This document shows, in pieces, positions 35,989-45,602 of a stretch of 64,000 bases of DNA. Under the pieces are notes generated by a model. It ran no database searches. It was not told the DNA's origin and saw only the letters and a list, made by a program, of their open reading frames with translations. Location: assembly GCA_964402975.1 (NCBI GenBank), contig CAYOEM010000001.1:186001-250000 (forward strand). The letters run 5' to 3'. The position numbers and the translations under genes are program-made. This stretch comes from CAMDKS01 sp964402975. Its GTDB lineage: Bacteria > Bdellovibrionota_B > Oligoflexia > Oligoflexales > RGVZ01. How positions within the stretch are numbered: the stretch's first letter is position 1; the number at the start of each line of letters is the position of its first letter.

Positions 35989-37212
35989 GTAAGAGGTTGT
36001 GAGCAACCAGTCACCTGTGGCACCGACCAAAAAGTCGTAGCTAACCAGTGTGTCAATATTGTCTGGCAGCAGGTCTCGGGAGACCTTCTCGGTAATTATT
36101 CGGACCCCATAAAAATTACACCGGGCGTGCACAAGGTTTTGGACAATGTACAATTTAACAATGTCGTCAAATTTGAGCCTGATGCAATCCTGGAGTTTAC
36201 AGGAAACTTCGGAATCTCGGCAAATTCTCTTGTTTATGCACTTGGCACAGAATCTCAACCAGTTATTTTCCGCGGCGAGACGAACTCCGACGGACAACCG
36301 GTTATTTGGAGAGGATTTAGACTAGGCAGCGCATTTTCATACGACTCTCCGAGATCCATATTTTCTGTAAGAGGAAACTATTTCTCTGGCAGTAAATTTA
36401 GCTATTTTGAAATTCAAGACTCAGCCTGTGGGAGTGCAGTGACGAATCAAGGCAGTGGTTCCGAGTTGTCAGGTTTTAACGAGAATCTTAAGATCACTTG
36501 CGCAAATACAGATCAATGGCTCTACCTTTCTGGCTACTTTCACAGCTCCGAAATAAACCATAGAATTGTGGAGTTTCGAACGGATAATAGTGGCTCCACA
36601 AATGTCGTAAATAATACATCAATTGGCTTTGACCAAAATAGTTCTGCTTTTATACGAAACACGTTTGTTCTAGCCTCGACGATCAAGGGTTATTTGTACC
36701 CTCAGGAAGGTTCTTATGTGGCATTCAGTGATGTAAATCGAGTAGGTTCAGTTCCGCCAAGTGCTATCTTCATAGGCAATCAGATTCAGTACGGAACAGT
36801 GCCCACGCCTCGCGGTCTTGAGGTCACAGAAAACTCCACGGCACAGATCTCCGATGCTACGGCTGTCATTGCGATGACGAGACATCCAGATGCGGCCCCC
36901 TCGGCCGGCGTTCCGAATGGAAAGGTCAACTCACCATTTGAAGTCTATGCTCTGGTATTCAATAAAGACGGCATCATTAACGACGCATCAGTAACCTGGC
37001 AAACATCCGCTATTGGCTCTACTGGCAGCGGAAGTAGCTCGGGTGGGTCTGGAAACCCGTTGACCTGGACGCCAACTTCTGAAGGCTTGTACGAGATCAC
37101 TGCGACCAGCGTGACCCCTAATCTTGAAGGTAGCTTGCCCATCACTAATCTCATTGGCAGTCCATCGATTAGAACGCAAATCATGCCGAATTCTTCGGCA
37201 GGAGCGAACTAA
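35989..37212 (+). CDS. Surface protein, C-terminal fragment after assembly gap
   Basis: 408 codons including the stop, with no start of its own. It begins with a Cys-rich piece (VRGCEQPVTCGTDQKVVANQCVN) that looks like the end of an EGF-like or TIL-like repeat. A beta-helix-like region follows (VLDNVQFNNVVKFEPDAILEF, FRGETNSDGQPVIWRG), resembling right-handed parallel beta-helix repeats of surface proteins. Near the C-terminus is an Ig-like segment (SPFEVYALVFNKDGIIND) with a Gly/Ser linker. Probably the C-terminal half of the lipoprotein beginning at 34998. Confidence 0.6.
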   Translation, partial: VRGCEQPVTCGTDQKVVANQCVNIVWQQVSGDLLGNYSDPIKITPGVHKVLDNVQFNNVVKFEPDAILEFTGNFGISANSLVYALGTESQPVIFRGETNSDGQPVIWRGFRLGSAFSYDSPRSIFSVRGNYFSGSKFSYFEIQDSACGSAVTNQGSGSELSGFNENLKITCANTDQWLYLSGYFHSSEINHRIVEFRTDNSGSTNVVNNTSIGFDQNSSAFIRNTFVLASTIKGYLYPQEGSYVAFSDVNRVGSVPPSAIFIGNQIQYGTVPTPRGLEVTENSTAQISDATAVIAMTRHPDAAPSAGVPNGKVNSPFEVYALVFNKDGIINDASVTWQTSAIGSTGSGSSSGGSGNPLTWTPTSEGLYEITATSVTPNLEGSLPITNLIGSPSIRTQIMPNSSAGAN

Positions 37213-37221
37213 AGGCTCAGA

Positions 37222-38985
37222 TCACAGCCTATTATTGGCTAAAACTACAGCTGGCGGCCCATCGGCGACGATGGTGCCGCCGCGAATTTTAATAATTCGG
37301 TCACAGGATCTCAAAGTCTCAGTACGGTGGGCGATAATCACACAGGTGCGTTTTCTTTGGCCCATGAGGACTAAAATCGCACGCTGGATGGCTGACTCCC
37401 AACGAGCGTCCAAGCACGATGTCGCCTCATCCATCAATAATATCGGCCGATCCTCCCGGATCATTCGCATGAAGGAAATCATTTGTTTCTCACCGCTGCT
37501 GAGATTTGAGCCGCTCTCACGCACGTCGTAATCCAGCCCACCTGGAAAACGGCTGACCACCTCTGTCAGACCGCACGCAGCAACAGCGTCCATAAAATCC
37601 TTGGTTTTCTTGGGATCGTCTTTCCAACCAAGTCCCAAAAGATTGTCACCCAGACTTCCTTTCAACAAAAAAGGCTCTTGGGCCACGTACCCAATTTGGC
37701 TTCGCAATGCCGCAAGATCCCAATCTATCACATCAACGCCGTCCACAAGAACTGATCCTTTGTGAGGCCGATAGAGCACGGGAATTAAATTGATGACGGA
37801 GCTCTTGCCTGCGCCGGTAGCGCCGATAATTCCTAGCTTTTGTCCTGCGGGAATCTTCAGATTAAATTCAGAGAGCACGTCTCGGCCTGCTTTGTAGGCC
37901 AGATTTACATTTTTGAACTCGATCGCACCAGATGCGGCTGCGCCATATTTATCGACCACTGATGATTTGTCAGCCTCTTCCGACGTTTCAGCCAGCATCT
38001 CGGCAACACGTGCTGCACTAGCCGTGGCATCTTGAATAACCTGAATTTCCTGTGTGAGCGTCCGTACCGGATTACTAAATCTTTCCGTCAGTCGGATGAC
38101 TGCAACAATGGCTGCAAGCTCCACGTGTCCGTTTATAAGCAAAATTCCGCCCAGAATAACCGCCACCACGGTTGGCATCACGCTTAGAAACACGGTCACT
38201 GGACGAATAAAACTATTCCAAGAAAGAACTTTAATGCTTGATTCGTAGTGGTGACGAGTATCCTTACCGAATTCTTCGACCGACCATGTCTCTAGTCCAA
38301 GCACCCTGAGAACGGGCAAGCCCTGAATAAATTCCGCCAAAGTGGAGTTAACATGTGCATTGCGAATTTTGTTCTCGCTGAGCCAATACCGCACGGGCTT
38401 TCTTGTAAACCAGCTAAATACAAGAGACGGCAAGGCGGAAGCCACGACCCAGGCGCCGTAGGAGGGCGCAATAAAAAATATACCAAGCAACACCGAAATA
38501 ATTTGCACGGAGGCCGTTAAAATTCTGGCCAGTCCGCCTCCAAAAAAGCCCTCCACACCTTCAACGTCATTTGTAACTCTCGTGATAATTCGACCGAGAG
38601 GCTGCGTGTCAAAGTAACTCATGGGCAGAGTATTGAGTTTTGTAAATAAAGCCTTTCGTAGATCTAAAAGGACTTGATTGGTACCCGCGGCCAAAAATTT
38701 TCGGCCAATAAACTGGGCTAAAATACTAATCACTTCCAAAAGTAGAAATCCCACAATCAGAGTGAGCCCACTGCGGAATTCAAACGTTTTTGAGCCCATT
38801 TGTGCGCACAAGTTACCTAACAGTATAGACGCCCATACTACAAATAACGTACTTGCGATCAAAGCCGTCAATCCTAAAACAACTGGTTTATAGGATGCTC
38901 GGAGAAAAGGAAGGAATACTTGCCAATTTAACCGAGTCGATAAATTTTTTTCGGCGGATTCGAAATGAACCGCAGCGTTAGACAT
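37222..38985 (-). CDS. ABC exporter half-transporter, catalytic partner
   Basis: 587 residues with N-terminal six-helix membrane domain (including TM regions about 30-320) and C-terminal ATPase. Walker A GATGAGKSS (about 391), signature NLSSGEKQM (non-canonical), Walker B ILLMDEATS with the catalytic Glu, H-loop IIAHR. It pairs with the gene upstream, which overlaps it by eight bases and has canonical LSGGQ but a degenerate Walker B and H-loop. Together they look like a heterodimeric exporter of the TM287/288, LmrCD or MdlAB type. Substrate unknown (drug or lipid). Confidence 0.9.
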   Translation of the reverse strand: MSNAAVHFESAEKNLSTRLNWQVFLPFLRASYKPVVLGLTALIASTLFVVWASILLGNLCAQMGSKTFEFRSGLTLIVGFLLLEVISILAQFIGRKFLAAGTNQVLLDLRKALFTKLNTLPMSYFDTQPLGRIITRVTNDVEGVEGFFGGGLARILTASVQIISVLLGIFFIAPSYGAWVVASALPSLVFSWFTRKPVRYWLSENKIRNAHVNSTLAEFIQGLPVLRVLGLETWSVEEFGKDTRHHYESSIKVLSWNSFIRPVTVFLSVMPTVVAVILGGILLINGHVELAAIVAVIRLTERFSNPVRTLTQEIQVIQDATASAARVAEMLAETSEEADKSSVVDKYGAAASGAIEFKNVNLAYKAGRDVLSEFNLKIPAGQKLGIIGATGAGKSSVINLIPVLYRPHKGSVLVDGVDVIDWDLAALRSQIGYVAQEPFLLKGSLGDNLLGLGWKDDPKKTKDFMDAVAACGLTEVVSRFPGGLDYDVRESGSNLSSGEKQMISFMRMIREDRPILLMDEATSCLDARWESAIQRAILVLMGQRKRTCVIIAHRTETLRSCDRIIKIRGGTIVADGPPAVVLANNRL

Positions 38986-40801
38986 GCAGTTCCTCCATCA
39001 TCTTTCCAGTAACAAAAGCTTCCGACCCCTCGATAAACTCCAAACCGCGCGCAGTCAGTCGCCCAACACGATCACAGCAAGTCAAAGTGGACGGCTTATT
39101 AGACGCCCAAATAACCGAGTGACTGGACCAAAACTGCTTCAAATTTGAAATGATCTTTGACTCTGTTTCTCCGTCTACGGCGCTGAGCGGATCATCAAGC
39201 AGCACAACACCTGAGGCGCGAAGCACGATCCTTGCGAGTGCGAGGCGCTGTCTTTGACCACCGGACAGGGAGACTCCACCCTCTCCGACAACGCCGTCCA
39301 GACCTCGGGGCATGCTTCGCACCTCAGCATCAAGCCCGACAATTTCAAGGGCGCGCCAAAGCTGCCCATCTGAATAAGAGTGATTAAGAGCTAAGTTGTG
39401 GCGAATCGTTCCCGCGAAAACAAAAGGCTTTTCCGGCGCATAAGCAACTTTGCACAAGCCATCTGACACGGTTTGCCCCTGACAATCAGCTGGATGGTGT
39501 TGTCCGAAAAATTTGATCCGACCTTCATTTGGTGGCAATAGCCCGGCAAAATTCTGCAACAAGGTAGACTTGCCAGAGCCGACGTCTCCCGAAATACCAA
39601 GCCATTCCGAGCGGCGCAATTTCAGGGAGACTCCTTCAAATAAAACTCGTCCGCCGCGGACTGTCTTCAGACCAGAAACGTCCAATGCGCAGCGGTTAAC
39701 CGTCCATGCGTCTTGCCAAGCATCCACCGACTTCGGCTCATCCATGATGGATTTTAGCCGCACGCTATGAGGTGTCATTTCAGACGGCGTTTTTTGGTTA
39801 GGAAGATGTGTTATCTCGGCGATGCGGTTCACCGATGCAAATCCCTTCTGCCACTCTGCCACGAGCTCCCCAACATCCGCCACTGGACCTTGAAGCAAAT
39901 AGACATAGGATGCCATAGCGGCAAATTCACCGACCGTAATCACATCTGATGTGACCAGCTGTGGGCCCCAAAGAAACAATATGACATAGGACACCATCGT
40001 GGGAATGCTGCAGACGGGAAAACTGTTGATAGCAATTGTTTGCGCCTTAAATCGTAATTTTGCATACCGCGCGGCTGAATCAGTGAGGCAGGTAACCCAC
40101 GACCCAAAGGCATTACTGGCCCTCTGGGACCTGACGCCCCGAATAGCTTGGCTGACATACTCAGATAATGTGGTGAGTTCGTTTTGGGCCGATTCATGAG
40201 CCAAATATTCACGTGTTGCTAACTTCATGATGATCGGTGGAAAAATGACAAAAGTGGATAGACAGGCGAGCGCGAGGCCAGGGTGAATCAGCAACATCGA
40301 AATCGCACCAAGTACTGTAAAGAAAATCACATCGCAAGTCAGCACGAGCGTAAATCCATAAATCCAGCGTGCTGAATTTACATCCCCGATAGCCCGATTC
40401 ATGAGATCACCTAGCGTGAAACGCTGAACGTTTTCAAGAGATGAGGATCGCAACGCGCTCCAAATATTTTGTTTCATGGAAGCACCGGCGACATGGGTCA
40501 TTCTAGCGAGCGTGAATCGCCAGAAGATCCGGCCTGCCAGGCCAACGAGGGCGACCAGGGCAAAGAGTGCCGCGGCGTTCAGAATATTTTGAAAAGCGAG
40601 CGCGCCAGACTGCGAATTTGAACTCTGGTTGGAGGCTGCAATGAGAGCGTCAATCATCCACTGAATGGTCTTCGGCGCCAAAACCTCAGTACCATTGGTG
40701 ACGAACATGGCTACCAGTCCCACCAAATAGACGGGCCAGCGCTGAAATACATCACGCCACCAAATAAGCCTTGGGTTCGCCACCGAACGCCCCAGGTTCA
40801 T
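38978..40801 (-). CDS. ABC exporter half-transporter, degenerate-site partner
   Basis: 607 residues with the same membrane-plus-ATPase layout. Walker A GDVGSGKST (about 404) and signature SLSGGQRQR are canonical, but Walker B reads VVLLDDPLSAVD with Asp where the catalytic Glu belongs, and the H-loop reads WASNKPS with Ser in place of His. So the site built from this subunit's Walker motifs should bind but hardly hydrolyse ATP. First gene of the pair, GAGG 6 nt before its ATG. Confidence 0.9.
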   Translation of the reverse strand: MNLGRSVANPRLIWWRDVFQRWPVYLVGLVAMFVTNGTEVLAPKTIQWMIDALIAASNQSSNSQSGALAFQNILNAAALFALVALVGLAGRIFWRFTLARMTHVAGASMKQNIWSALRSSSLENVQRFTLGDLMNRAIGDVNSARWIYGFTLVLTCDVIFFTVLGAISMLLIHPGLALACLSTFVIFPPIIMKLATREYLAHESAQNELTTLSEYVSQAIRGVRSQRASNAFGSWVTCLTDSAARYAKLRFKAQTIAINSFPVCSIPTMVSYVILFLWGPQLVTSDVITVGEFAAMASYVYLLQGPVADVGELVAEWQKGFASVNRIAEITHLPNQKTPSEMTPHSVRLKSIMDEPKSVDAWQDAWTVNRCALDVSGLKTVRGGRVLFEGVSLKLRRSEWLGISGDVGSGKSTLLQNFAGLLPPNEGRIKFFGQHHPADCQGQTVSDGLCKVAYAPEKPFVFAGTIRHNLALNHSYSDGQLWRALEIVGLDAEVRSMPRGLDGVVGEGGVSLSGGQRQRLALARIVLRASGVVLLDDPLSAVDGETESKIISNLKQFWSSHSVIWASNKPSTLTCCDRVGRLTARGLEFIEGSEAFVTGKMMEELHV

Positions 40802-40986
40802 GACTTGCCTCAGTAGTAATCAAATTTTCGAAGAAATATGCTGCAAACGAATCATGTTAGCACAGACTTCGAGGGCGGCGCCATCGCCATTTAAGTAACT
40901 GAAATTATTAATTTAAATATTTGAATTTAGATAGTCCTTAAAGAGTCCTGTCGAAGCCTCCGAAGCCTTATAATGGGGTGCTGGGA

Positions 40987-42252
40987 ATGGCCAAAACAAA
41001 CCTCGGTCAAAAAATTAATGACTTCCTCGGTTCACGACAGATTCTAGTGGTTGAGCCGTCGTTAGCTTATCGGTCGACACTACGGAATTTTTTCAATGCT
41101 CTGAAGATAAAGAATGTAAAAATTGAATTGTCCATCGAAGACGCCGAACGCCGGATGCTCGTGGATCAGGTCGGGTTTTTTATTGTTGAATGGCAACTTA
41201 CGAAAAGAAATGGGTTGGAGTTTTGTAGAGACCTACGAAAAAAGTCCGAATACAAATTCATCCCATTCTTGTTGATGACATCCGACGCTTTGCGCCATGA
41301 TGTTGTCTTAGCCAGTGAGGGCGGCATAGACAGCTACCTAGTCAAGCCATTTTCATTTGAAGATTTCTCTCGCCAATTGAATAGTCTCGTCAACTACGCC
41401 AAAAATCCATCAAACTTGCACTCCATGCTTGAGAGAGCCGAGGAGCACCTTGAGGCTGGAGAATTATGGATAGCCGAATCGTTTTTCTTCGAGGCACAAA
41501 ACATAAAAAGCAACTCAGCGAGAGCCATGTGTGGTTTGGGCCGGATTGATCTGAAGAGCGGGAATTATTCAGGCGCTAGAGACAAGTTTCGAACAGCTAT
41601 GGTCATGAATCCCGATTATGTTGATACATACAAGTATCTTTTTGATCTAGCAGAACAAATGGACGATCACGCCAGCTTGCTTGACAGTGCAAAACAGCTT
41701 CACAAGCTCAGCCCCGAAAACCCAAGGTATCCGCTTATCGTAGCCAATCTCCTCCTCAGCGCCGGAGACGTGGACGGTTCGGAGGAATTTTTCAAGACTA
41801 CCATTAAGCTGTCACCCAAGATGGCGTCGGCTCACCGCGGATTGGGACACGTGTACTTAAAGAAGCATGACTACGATAACGCTCAAAAGAGTTTGGAGAA
41901 GGCCCTTGATCTCGAAAGTCACGACATTTCAACTTTGAATTCACTCGGCCTAACGTATGTGAAAATGCGACTCATCGAGCGCGGTATTGAAAAATACCGC
42001 ATGGCTCTTTCAATCAATCCCCGTGATGCTAGGGTTTTATTTAATCTTGCTTTAGCATTCGAAGAAAAAGGTGATGAAGCATCCATGCGTGAATCGTTAC
42101 TAAGAGCTGCGGCCGTCGATCCGAGCTTTGAAAAGGCAAAAAGGAAATTGGCCAATATCGGCAACGTCGCGACAAAGGATGAACCCGCCCCTTTCCTTAT
42201 CCAGTCAGATGAAGACGACTTACTGACTGAAAGCCAAAAAAAAGGAGCCTAA
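40987..42252 (+). CDS. Pseudo-receiver domain fused to TPR repeats
   Basis: 421 residues. Residues about 17-135 have the receiver fold (ILVVEPSLAYR, VGFFIVEWQLTKRNGLEF, FLLMTSD, SYLVKPF). The phospho-acceptor Asp is Glu68 and the acidic pair is Glu23-Pro24, so it probably cannot be phosphorylated in the usual way; the conserved Thr and Lys are kept. From about 145 on there are about six TPR units (for example AHRGLGHVYLKKHDYDNAQKSLEKALDL), a protein-binding scaffold. ATG at 40987 chosen over GTG 40978 because GGGG sits 8 nt upstream. No DNA-binding domain is seen. Confidence 0.88.
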   Translation: MAKTNLGQKINDFLGSRQILVVEPSLAYRSTLRNFFNALKIKNVKIELSIEDAERRMLVDQVGFFIVEWQLTKRNGLEFCRDLRKKSEYKFIPFLLMTSDALRHDVVLASEGGIDSYLVKPFSFEDFSRQLNSLVNYAKNPSNLHSMLERAEEHLEAGELWIAESFFFEAQNIKSNSARAMCGLGRIDLKSGNYSGARDKFRTAMVMNPDYVDTYKYLFDLAEQMDDHASLLDSAKQLHKLSPENPRYPLIVANLLLSAGDVDGSEEFFKTTIKLSPKMASAHRGLGHVYLKKHDYDNAQKSLEKALDLESHDISTLNSLGLTYVKMRLIERGIEKYRMALSINPRDARVLFNLALAFEEKGDEASMRESLLRAAAVDPSFEKAKRKLANIGNVATKDEPAPFLIQSDEDDLLTESQKKGA

Positions 42253-42350
42253 ATATCTCCTAGAGCTTGCAGCGAGACCCTCGGATGGGATACAACTAAA
42301 CTATCTGATCTGTGCATTAATTAATCTGATTAATATATCGGCAGGCTGGT

Positions 42351-43016
42351 ATGGCAGTTGAACCAATCGTATTAAATCGTCAAAGTTCCCGCTCAGACAC
42401 CAAGACAACGGGATCCGATAACAACGGCCCTGAGCTTTTCGTAGGGCGCGCCTCGGATGACGACATTGATGGTATGGAGCTTTCCAAAGCAGCACGCCAC
42501 TTAGGTGTTTCAATCGATGAGATTTGGCGGCGTGTTCGAAACGGTAAACTCGTGGCCCGGACCGATCGAGGACAGGTCATGGTTTACACCGATGCGTCCA
42601 CCGTCGTCACCATGGAAGGTCTTCCGCCACTGCCTCATGTGGCCGAGCCGGAATGGATGAAATCGACGAGTAACGCCCAAGAGTCAAAAACAATCCGAAC
42701 GGATCACAACCAAATTTCAGTGATTAGCGACCGGGTCAGTTCATCTGATCGGCAAGAGATCGCCCTGTTGATTGATCATTTGAGTCTTGCGAAAGAGGAA
42801 AACCGTGAGATCCTGCGTCTCACCCAGGAGTCCATGAGCCGTCTGTCGGAGATGACCGACAAGATGTTAGACATGAAGGACTCGATCATCTCTTCAAAAG
42901 ACGAGCAAATGCAGATACTAAAGCAGCGTCTTGCCGAGCAGACGGAGCAGCTGCGCCAAGTATTACGAGAAAAAGAGGATTTAGAGACCTTAACCGAGGC
43001 TCTTCAAAAGTCCTGA
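42351..43016 (+). CDS. Excisionase-type HTH protein with coiled coil
   Basis: 221 residues. A disordered Ser/Thr/Asp-rich N-terminus leads to a MerR/excisionase-like HTH (about 44-80: ELSKAARHLGVSIDEIWRRVRNGKLVAR). A long heptad-rich C-terminal helix follows (about 130-220, LLIDHLSLAKEENREILRL onward). It resembles HTH-17 proteins that bind DNA or partners through a coiled coil. Its target is unknown. It lies 98 bases after the pseudo-receiver gene, so the two may be co-transcribed. Confidence 0.75.
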   Translation: MAVEPIVLNRQSSRSDTKTTGSDNNGPELFVGRASDDDIDGMELSKAARHLGVSIDEIWRRVRNGKLVARTDRGQVMVYTDASTVVTMEGLPPLPHVAEPEWMKSTSNAQESKTIRTDHNQISVISDRVSSSDRQEIALLIDHLSLAKEENREILRLTQESMSRLSEMTDKMLDMKDSIISSKDEQMQILKQRLAEQTEQLRQVLREKEDLETLTEALQKS

Positions 43017-43123
43017 AGAGGGCCTTACCCCTCAATTTTAGTCCGCTTACTAAGCTCTCTTCTTGCCAATGTCGACTGATTGCATCATGATGATCTTAGA
43101 TCAATCAACAGAATAAGCATGTT

Positions 43124-44371
43124 ATGAATTTAAGGTCCCATAAAAGTCTCGGGAAATTCCTGACAAATACGGCTCTAGTCGCAGCGATGGGCTTAGTCCA
43201 TGGCGGTAACGCTTTAGCAGAAGTTCCTGAAGGATATCCCACCCCGAGACCCATGGGTCTGGGAGGTGCTTTTACGGCGGTCGCCAACGACGAGTCAGCG
43301 TTCTGGACCAACCCGGCTGGAATTGCGAGAGTTAGAAAAGCCAGAAGTCGAAAAACTGTTCATATTCTAAAGCTACCGAATGTGACCGTTGGTTTAAATG
43401 CAGCTAGTCGTTCCTTTTATGGTGCGATTGCCGGAACGACCAGTGGCGGCGTGGCCGATGTGATTGCAGAGTCTGACTTTGACGCAGAAAAGCCATTCTA
43501 CGCCAGAGCTGCCGCATTCCCATCGATTCTTTTTGATATGGGCAAGAATCGGCCAGCGGGGTTTGGAATTTTTCAGAACTCCTCCATGCGCGTATACATA
43601 GACAAGGATACCCCCACAGATGCGAGAGTTAGCTCAGTGTCGGACCTTGGAGCAAGTTTTGGCTATGCAATGACAGATGCCTCTAATCGGATCACCCTAG
43701 GATTGACTCTGCGTCCCACCTACCGTTACGCATTCGAGGACACAATCCCAAGCAGCGACCTAAAGAGCCGCACTGGGCTTTATAAAAGAATAAAGTCAGA
43801 TAATAACCGTGGGGTCGGGATGGGAGCTGATGTGGGGTTACTCTACACCTTGGCCGACTACTGGTTTCCCACATTGGGGCTGACCCTTCGAAATTTACCA
43901 ACCGGTTGTAAGAAAGACTATCTCAACCCATTTACTGAAAAACGTCAGAACATTTGCGGCACCAAGTTTATCGGCTCTGAGGGCAACTCAGAAGCATTAT
44001 CAATTGTTGACCCAACAGATGCCAGAGTCGGAATGTCCATAAGCCCTCGAGTCTCCTCGGATTACGGTATACGTTTTAGTGCTGATGTACAAAATATCTA
44101 TTTAGGCCGCAATTCTACTTATTATGGTCTTCCTGGCATTGACCTAGCCAAAATGCTTCATGGCGGCATGGAAATTTTCAGTGGTAACCCCCTTGAACAA
44201 AGCTCGTTTGCGCTACAAGTCGGAGCCAACCAGGGGTTCATCTCTTGGGGCTTTACGATCAACTCGGCACTTGGTAGCCTTGAATTTGCAAGTTATGCTG
44301 CTGACGTCAGCAGTACGCTTAAGCGAGTTGAGGATCGTCGCTACTTGACGTCCTTCAGCATGTCGCTGTAA
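43124..44371 (+). CDS. FadL/PorV-like outer-membrane barrel protein
   Basis: 415 residues. Signal peptide ending in NALAE, then PRPMGLGGAFTAVANDESAFWTNPAGIARV, the N-terminal motif shared by FadL-like and PorV/UPF0164 proteins. Beta-barrel strands fill the rest, finishing in SFSMSL. It could pass hydrophobic solutes or, like PorV, help anchor exported proteins. It is followed 38 bases later by a lipoprotein gene in the same direction, a likely operon. It is a different subfamily from the barrel at 2898-4148. Confidence 0.75.
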   Translation: MNLRSHKSLGKFLTNTALVAAMGLVHGGNALAEVPEGYPTPRPMGLGGAFTAVANDESAFWTNPAGIARVRKARSRKTVHILKLPNVTVGLNAASRSFYGAIAGTTSGGVADVIAESDFDAEKPFYARAAAFPSILFDMGKNRPAGFGIFQNSSMRVYIDKDTPTDARVSSVSDLGASFGYAMTDASNRITLGLTLRPTYRYAFEDTIPSSDLKSRTGLYKRIKSDNNRGVGMGADVGLLYTLADYWFPTLGLTLRNLPTGCKKDYLNPFTEKRQNICGTKFIGSEGNSEALSIVDPTDARVGMSISPRVSSDYGIRFSADVQNIYLGRNSTYYGLPGIDLAKMLHGGMEIFSGNPLEQSSFALQVGANQGFISWGFTINSALGSLEFASYAADVSSTLKRVEDRRYLTSFSMSL

Positions 44372-44408
44372 GTCTTGTGAGTTAAGTCCATAGTAGGAAG
44401 ATTTCCAG

Positions 44409-45533
44409 ATGAGAAAAAACTATCTCACGTTTGCCACTCTGGCCGCGGTCACACTCCCTATCTCATGTTCAACCGCAACAAAGAAAAGCATCGTCGAACC
44501 GCATAAAACGCAGTCGCGGCAGATCCATGTTACCGAGACCAAAGCGCCTGTCCTGACGAAAGCCGGAGCTAAACGCCCATCATCGGTTTCCGTCGACGCG
44601 GAGTATGCTGCATTTTTTTCAAGAATGGTCGTCACTGAGAATGACTATACTGAAAATGACCGACAAATTTTCAACAGTATCCCAGCGAGTCCCAGCGGCG
44701 GTACAATCCACGAAGCAGCTCTTGTGATTGGAGTTCTTCGGGATGTATTGACACCCATAGGCGCTCAGCGTGAACTCCCACATGCTTCTGGTGGAGCCAG
44801 TGTATCGCGTAACTCCTTACAGTCAAAAACGCAGGAAAAGGGCCTTGATCTTATGGAAGCCCTTTCAAGCAATCCGTATCTCAAAGGTCGCGCTGTTTAC
44901 CTCATGGCTCACGACGCACTACAAAAGGGTGGAAACAGCTCAAATTTCGTCCAGAACCTTTACGCTGTGCTTCGGAAAGAAACCTCTGATTGGGAGCAGT
45001 TCGCAACGAAACTAGCTGGCACGACCCAGTCACCCAACTCGGCAACAACCGCAACGTTACCCACATCCGCATCTAGTGCTCTTGTCGATGCCAAACCGCC
45101 GATTCCGGCACCTGCTGTGACCTCGCCAAACCTGAGCTCAGATCAAATTAATACGAGCTCTGGCGGATTAACTGAACCTAGTGCTGAGGATGCTCAGATA
45201 CTGGCAAAAGCCCAAGAACTCGCCGCAAAAGAGCAAATTGAACAAGCAATCCTTGCTGCGAAAAAGATCCCTCAGAATTCCGAAAGTTATTCAGCGGCCC
45301 GTCAAAACATCAAGATTTGGTCGGATCGAGCAACGCAGGATCTGAGAAAGCAGGCCGCCTACCAATACCGTGCCAGCTCAGCCACAAACGACCCAAGCGG
45401 CAAACGAGTATACCTGGGCAAAGCCAGAAGTCTTCTGGAAGAAGCTATAGCGCGTTATCCTGAGTCTTCAAACCTGGAGACCATTAAAGAGAATCTGGAA
45501 ATTATCAACGGCGAACTAAATCGTCTCGATTAA
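44409..45533 (+). CDS. Predicted lipoprotein with TPR-like C-terminal helices
   Basis: 374 residues. Lipobox LPISC at the end of a short signal peptide. An N-terminal domain (about 50-200) precedes a Pro/Ser/Thr-rich linker (about 205-260). A helical C-terminus (about 265-370: AQILAKAQELAAKEQIEQAILAAKKIP, then YLGKARSLLEEAIARYPES) looks like tetratricopeptide repeats. It is probably co-transcribed with the barrel gene and may form an envelope complex with it. GTAGGAAG lies about 8 nt before the ATG. Function unknown. Confidence 0.75.
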   Translation: MRKNYLTFATLAAVTLPISCSTATKKSIVEPHKTQSRQIHVTETKAPVLTKAGAKRPSSVSVDAEYAAFFSRMVVTENDYTENDRQIFNSIPASPSGGTIHEAALVIGVLRDVLTPIGAQRELPHASGGASVSRNSLQSKTQEKGLDLMEALSSNPYLKGRAVYLMAHDALQKGGNSSNFVQNLYAVLRKETSDWEQFATKLAGTTQSPNSATTATLPTSASSALVDAKPPIPAPAVTSPNLSSDQINTSSGGLTEPSAEDAQILAKAQELAAKEQIEQAILAAKKIPQNSESYSAARQNIKIWSDRATQDLRKQAAYQYRASSATNDPSGKRVYLGKARSLLEEAIARYPESSNLETIKENLEIINGELNRLD

Positions 45534-45560
45534 AAAAACCGGTCCTAACAACGGACCGGT
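45531..45560 (-). terminator. Terminator of the STAS-like gene
   Basis: ACCGGTCC (45538-45545) and GGACCGGT (45553-45560) form an 8-bp stem; on the minus strand TTTTTTT follows. Confidence 0.9.
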
Positions 45561-45602
45561 CTGCTCAATCTCAACTAGTTCATACACCTAGAAGAATTGA
45601 TT

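Noticed and set aside
43018..43040. Weak hairpin GAGGG/CCCTC after the HTH gene
   Set aside because: Only five base pairs with a mixed T-run; too weak to call as a terminator.
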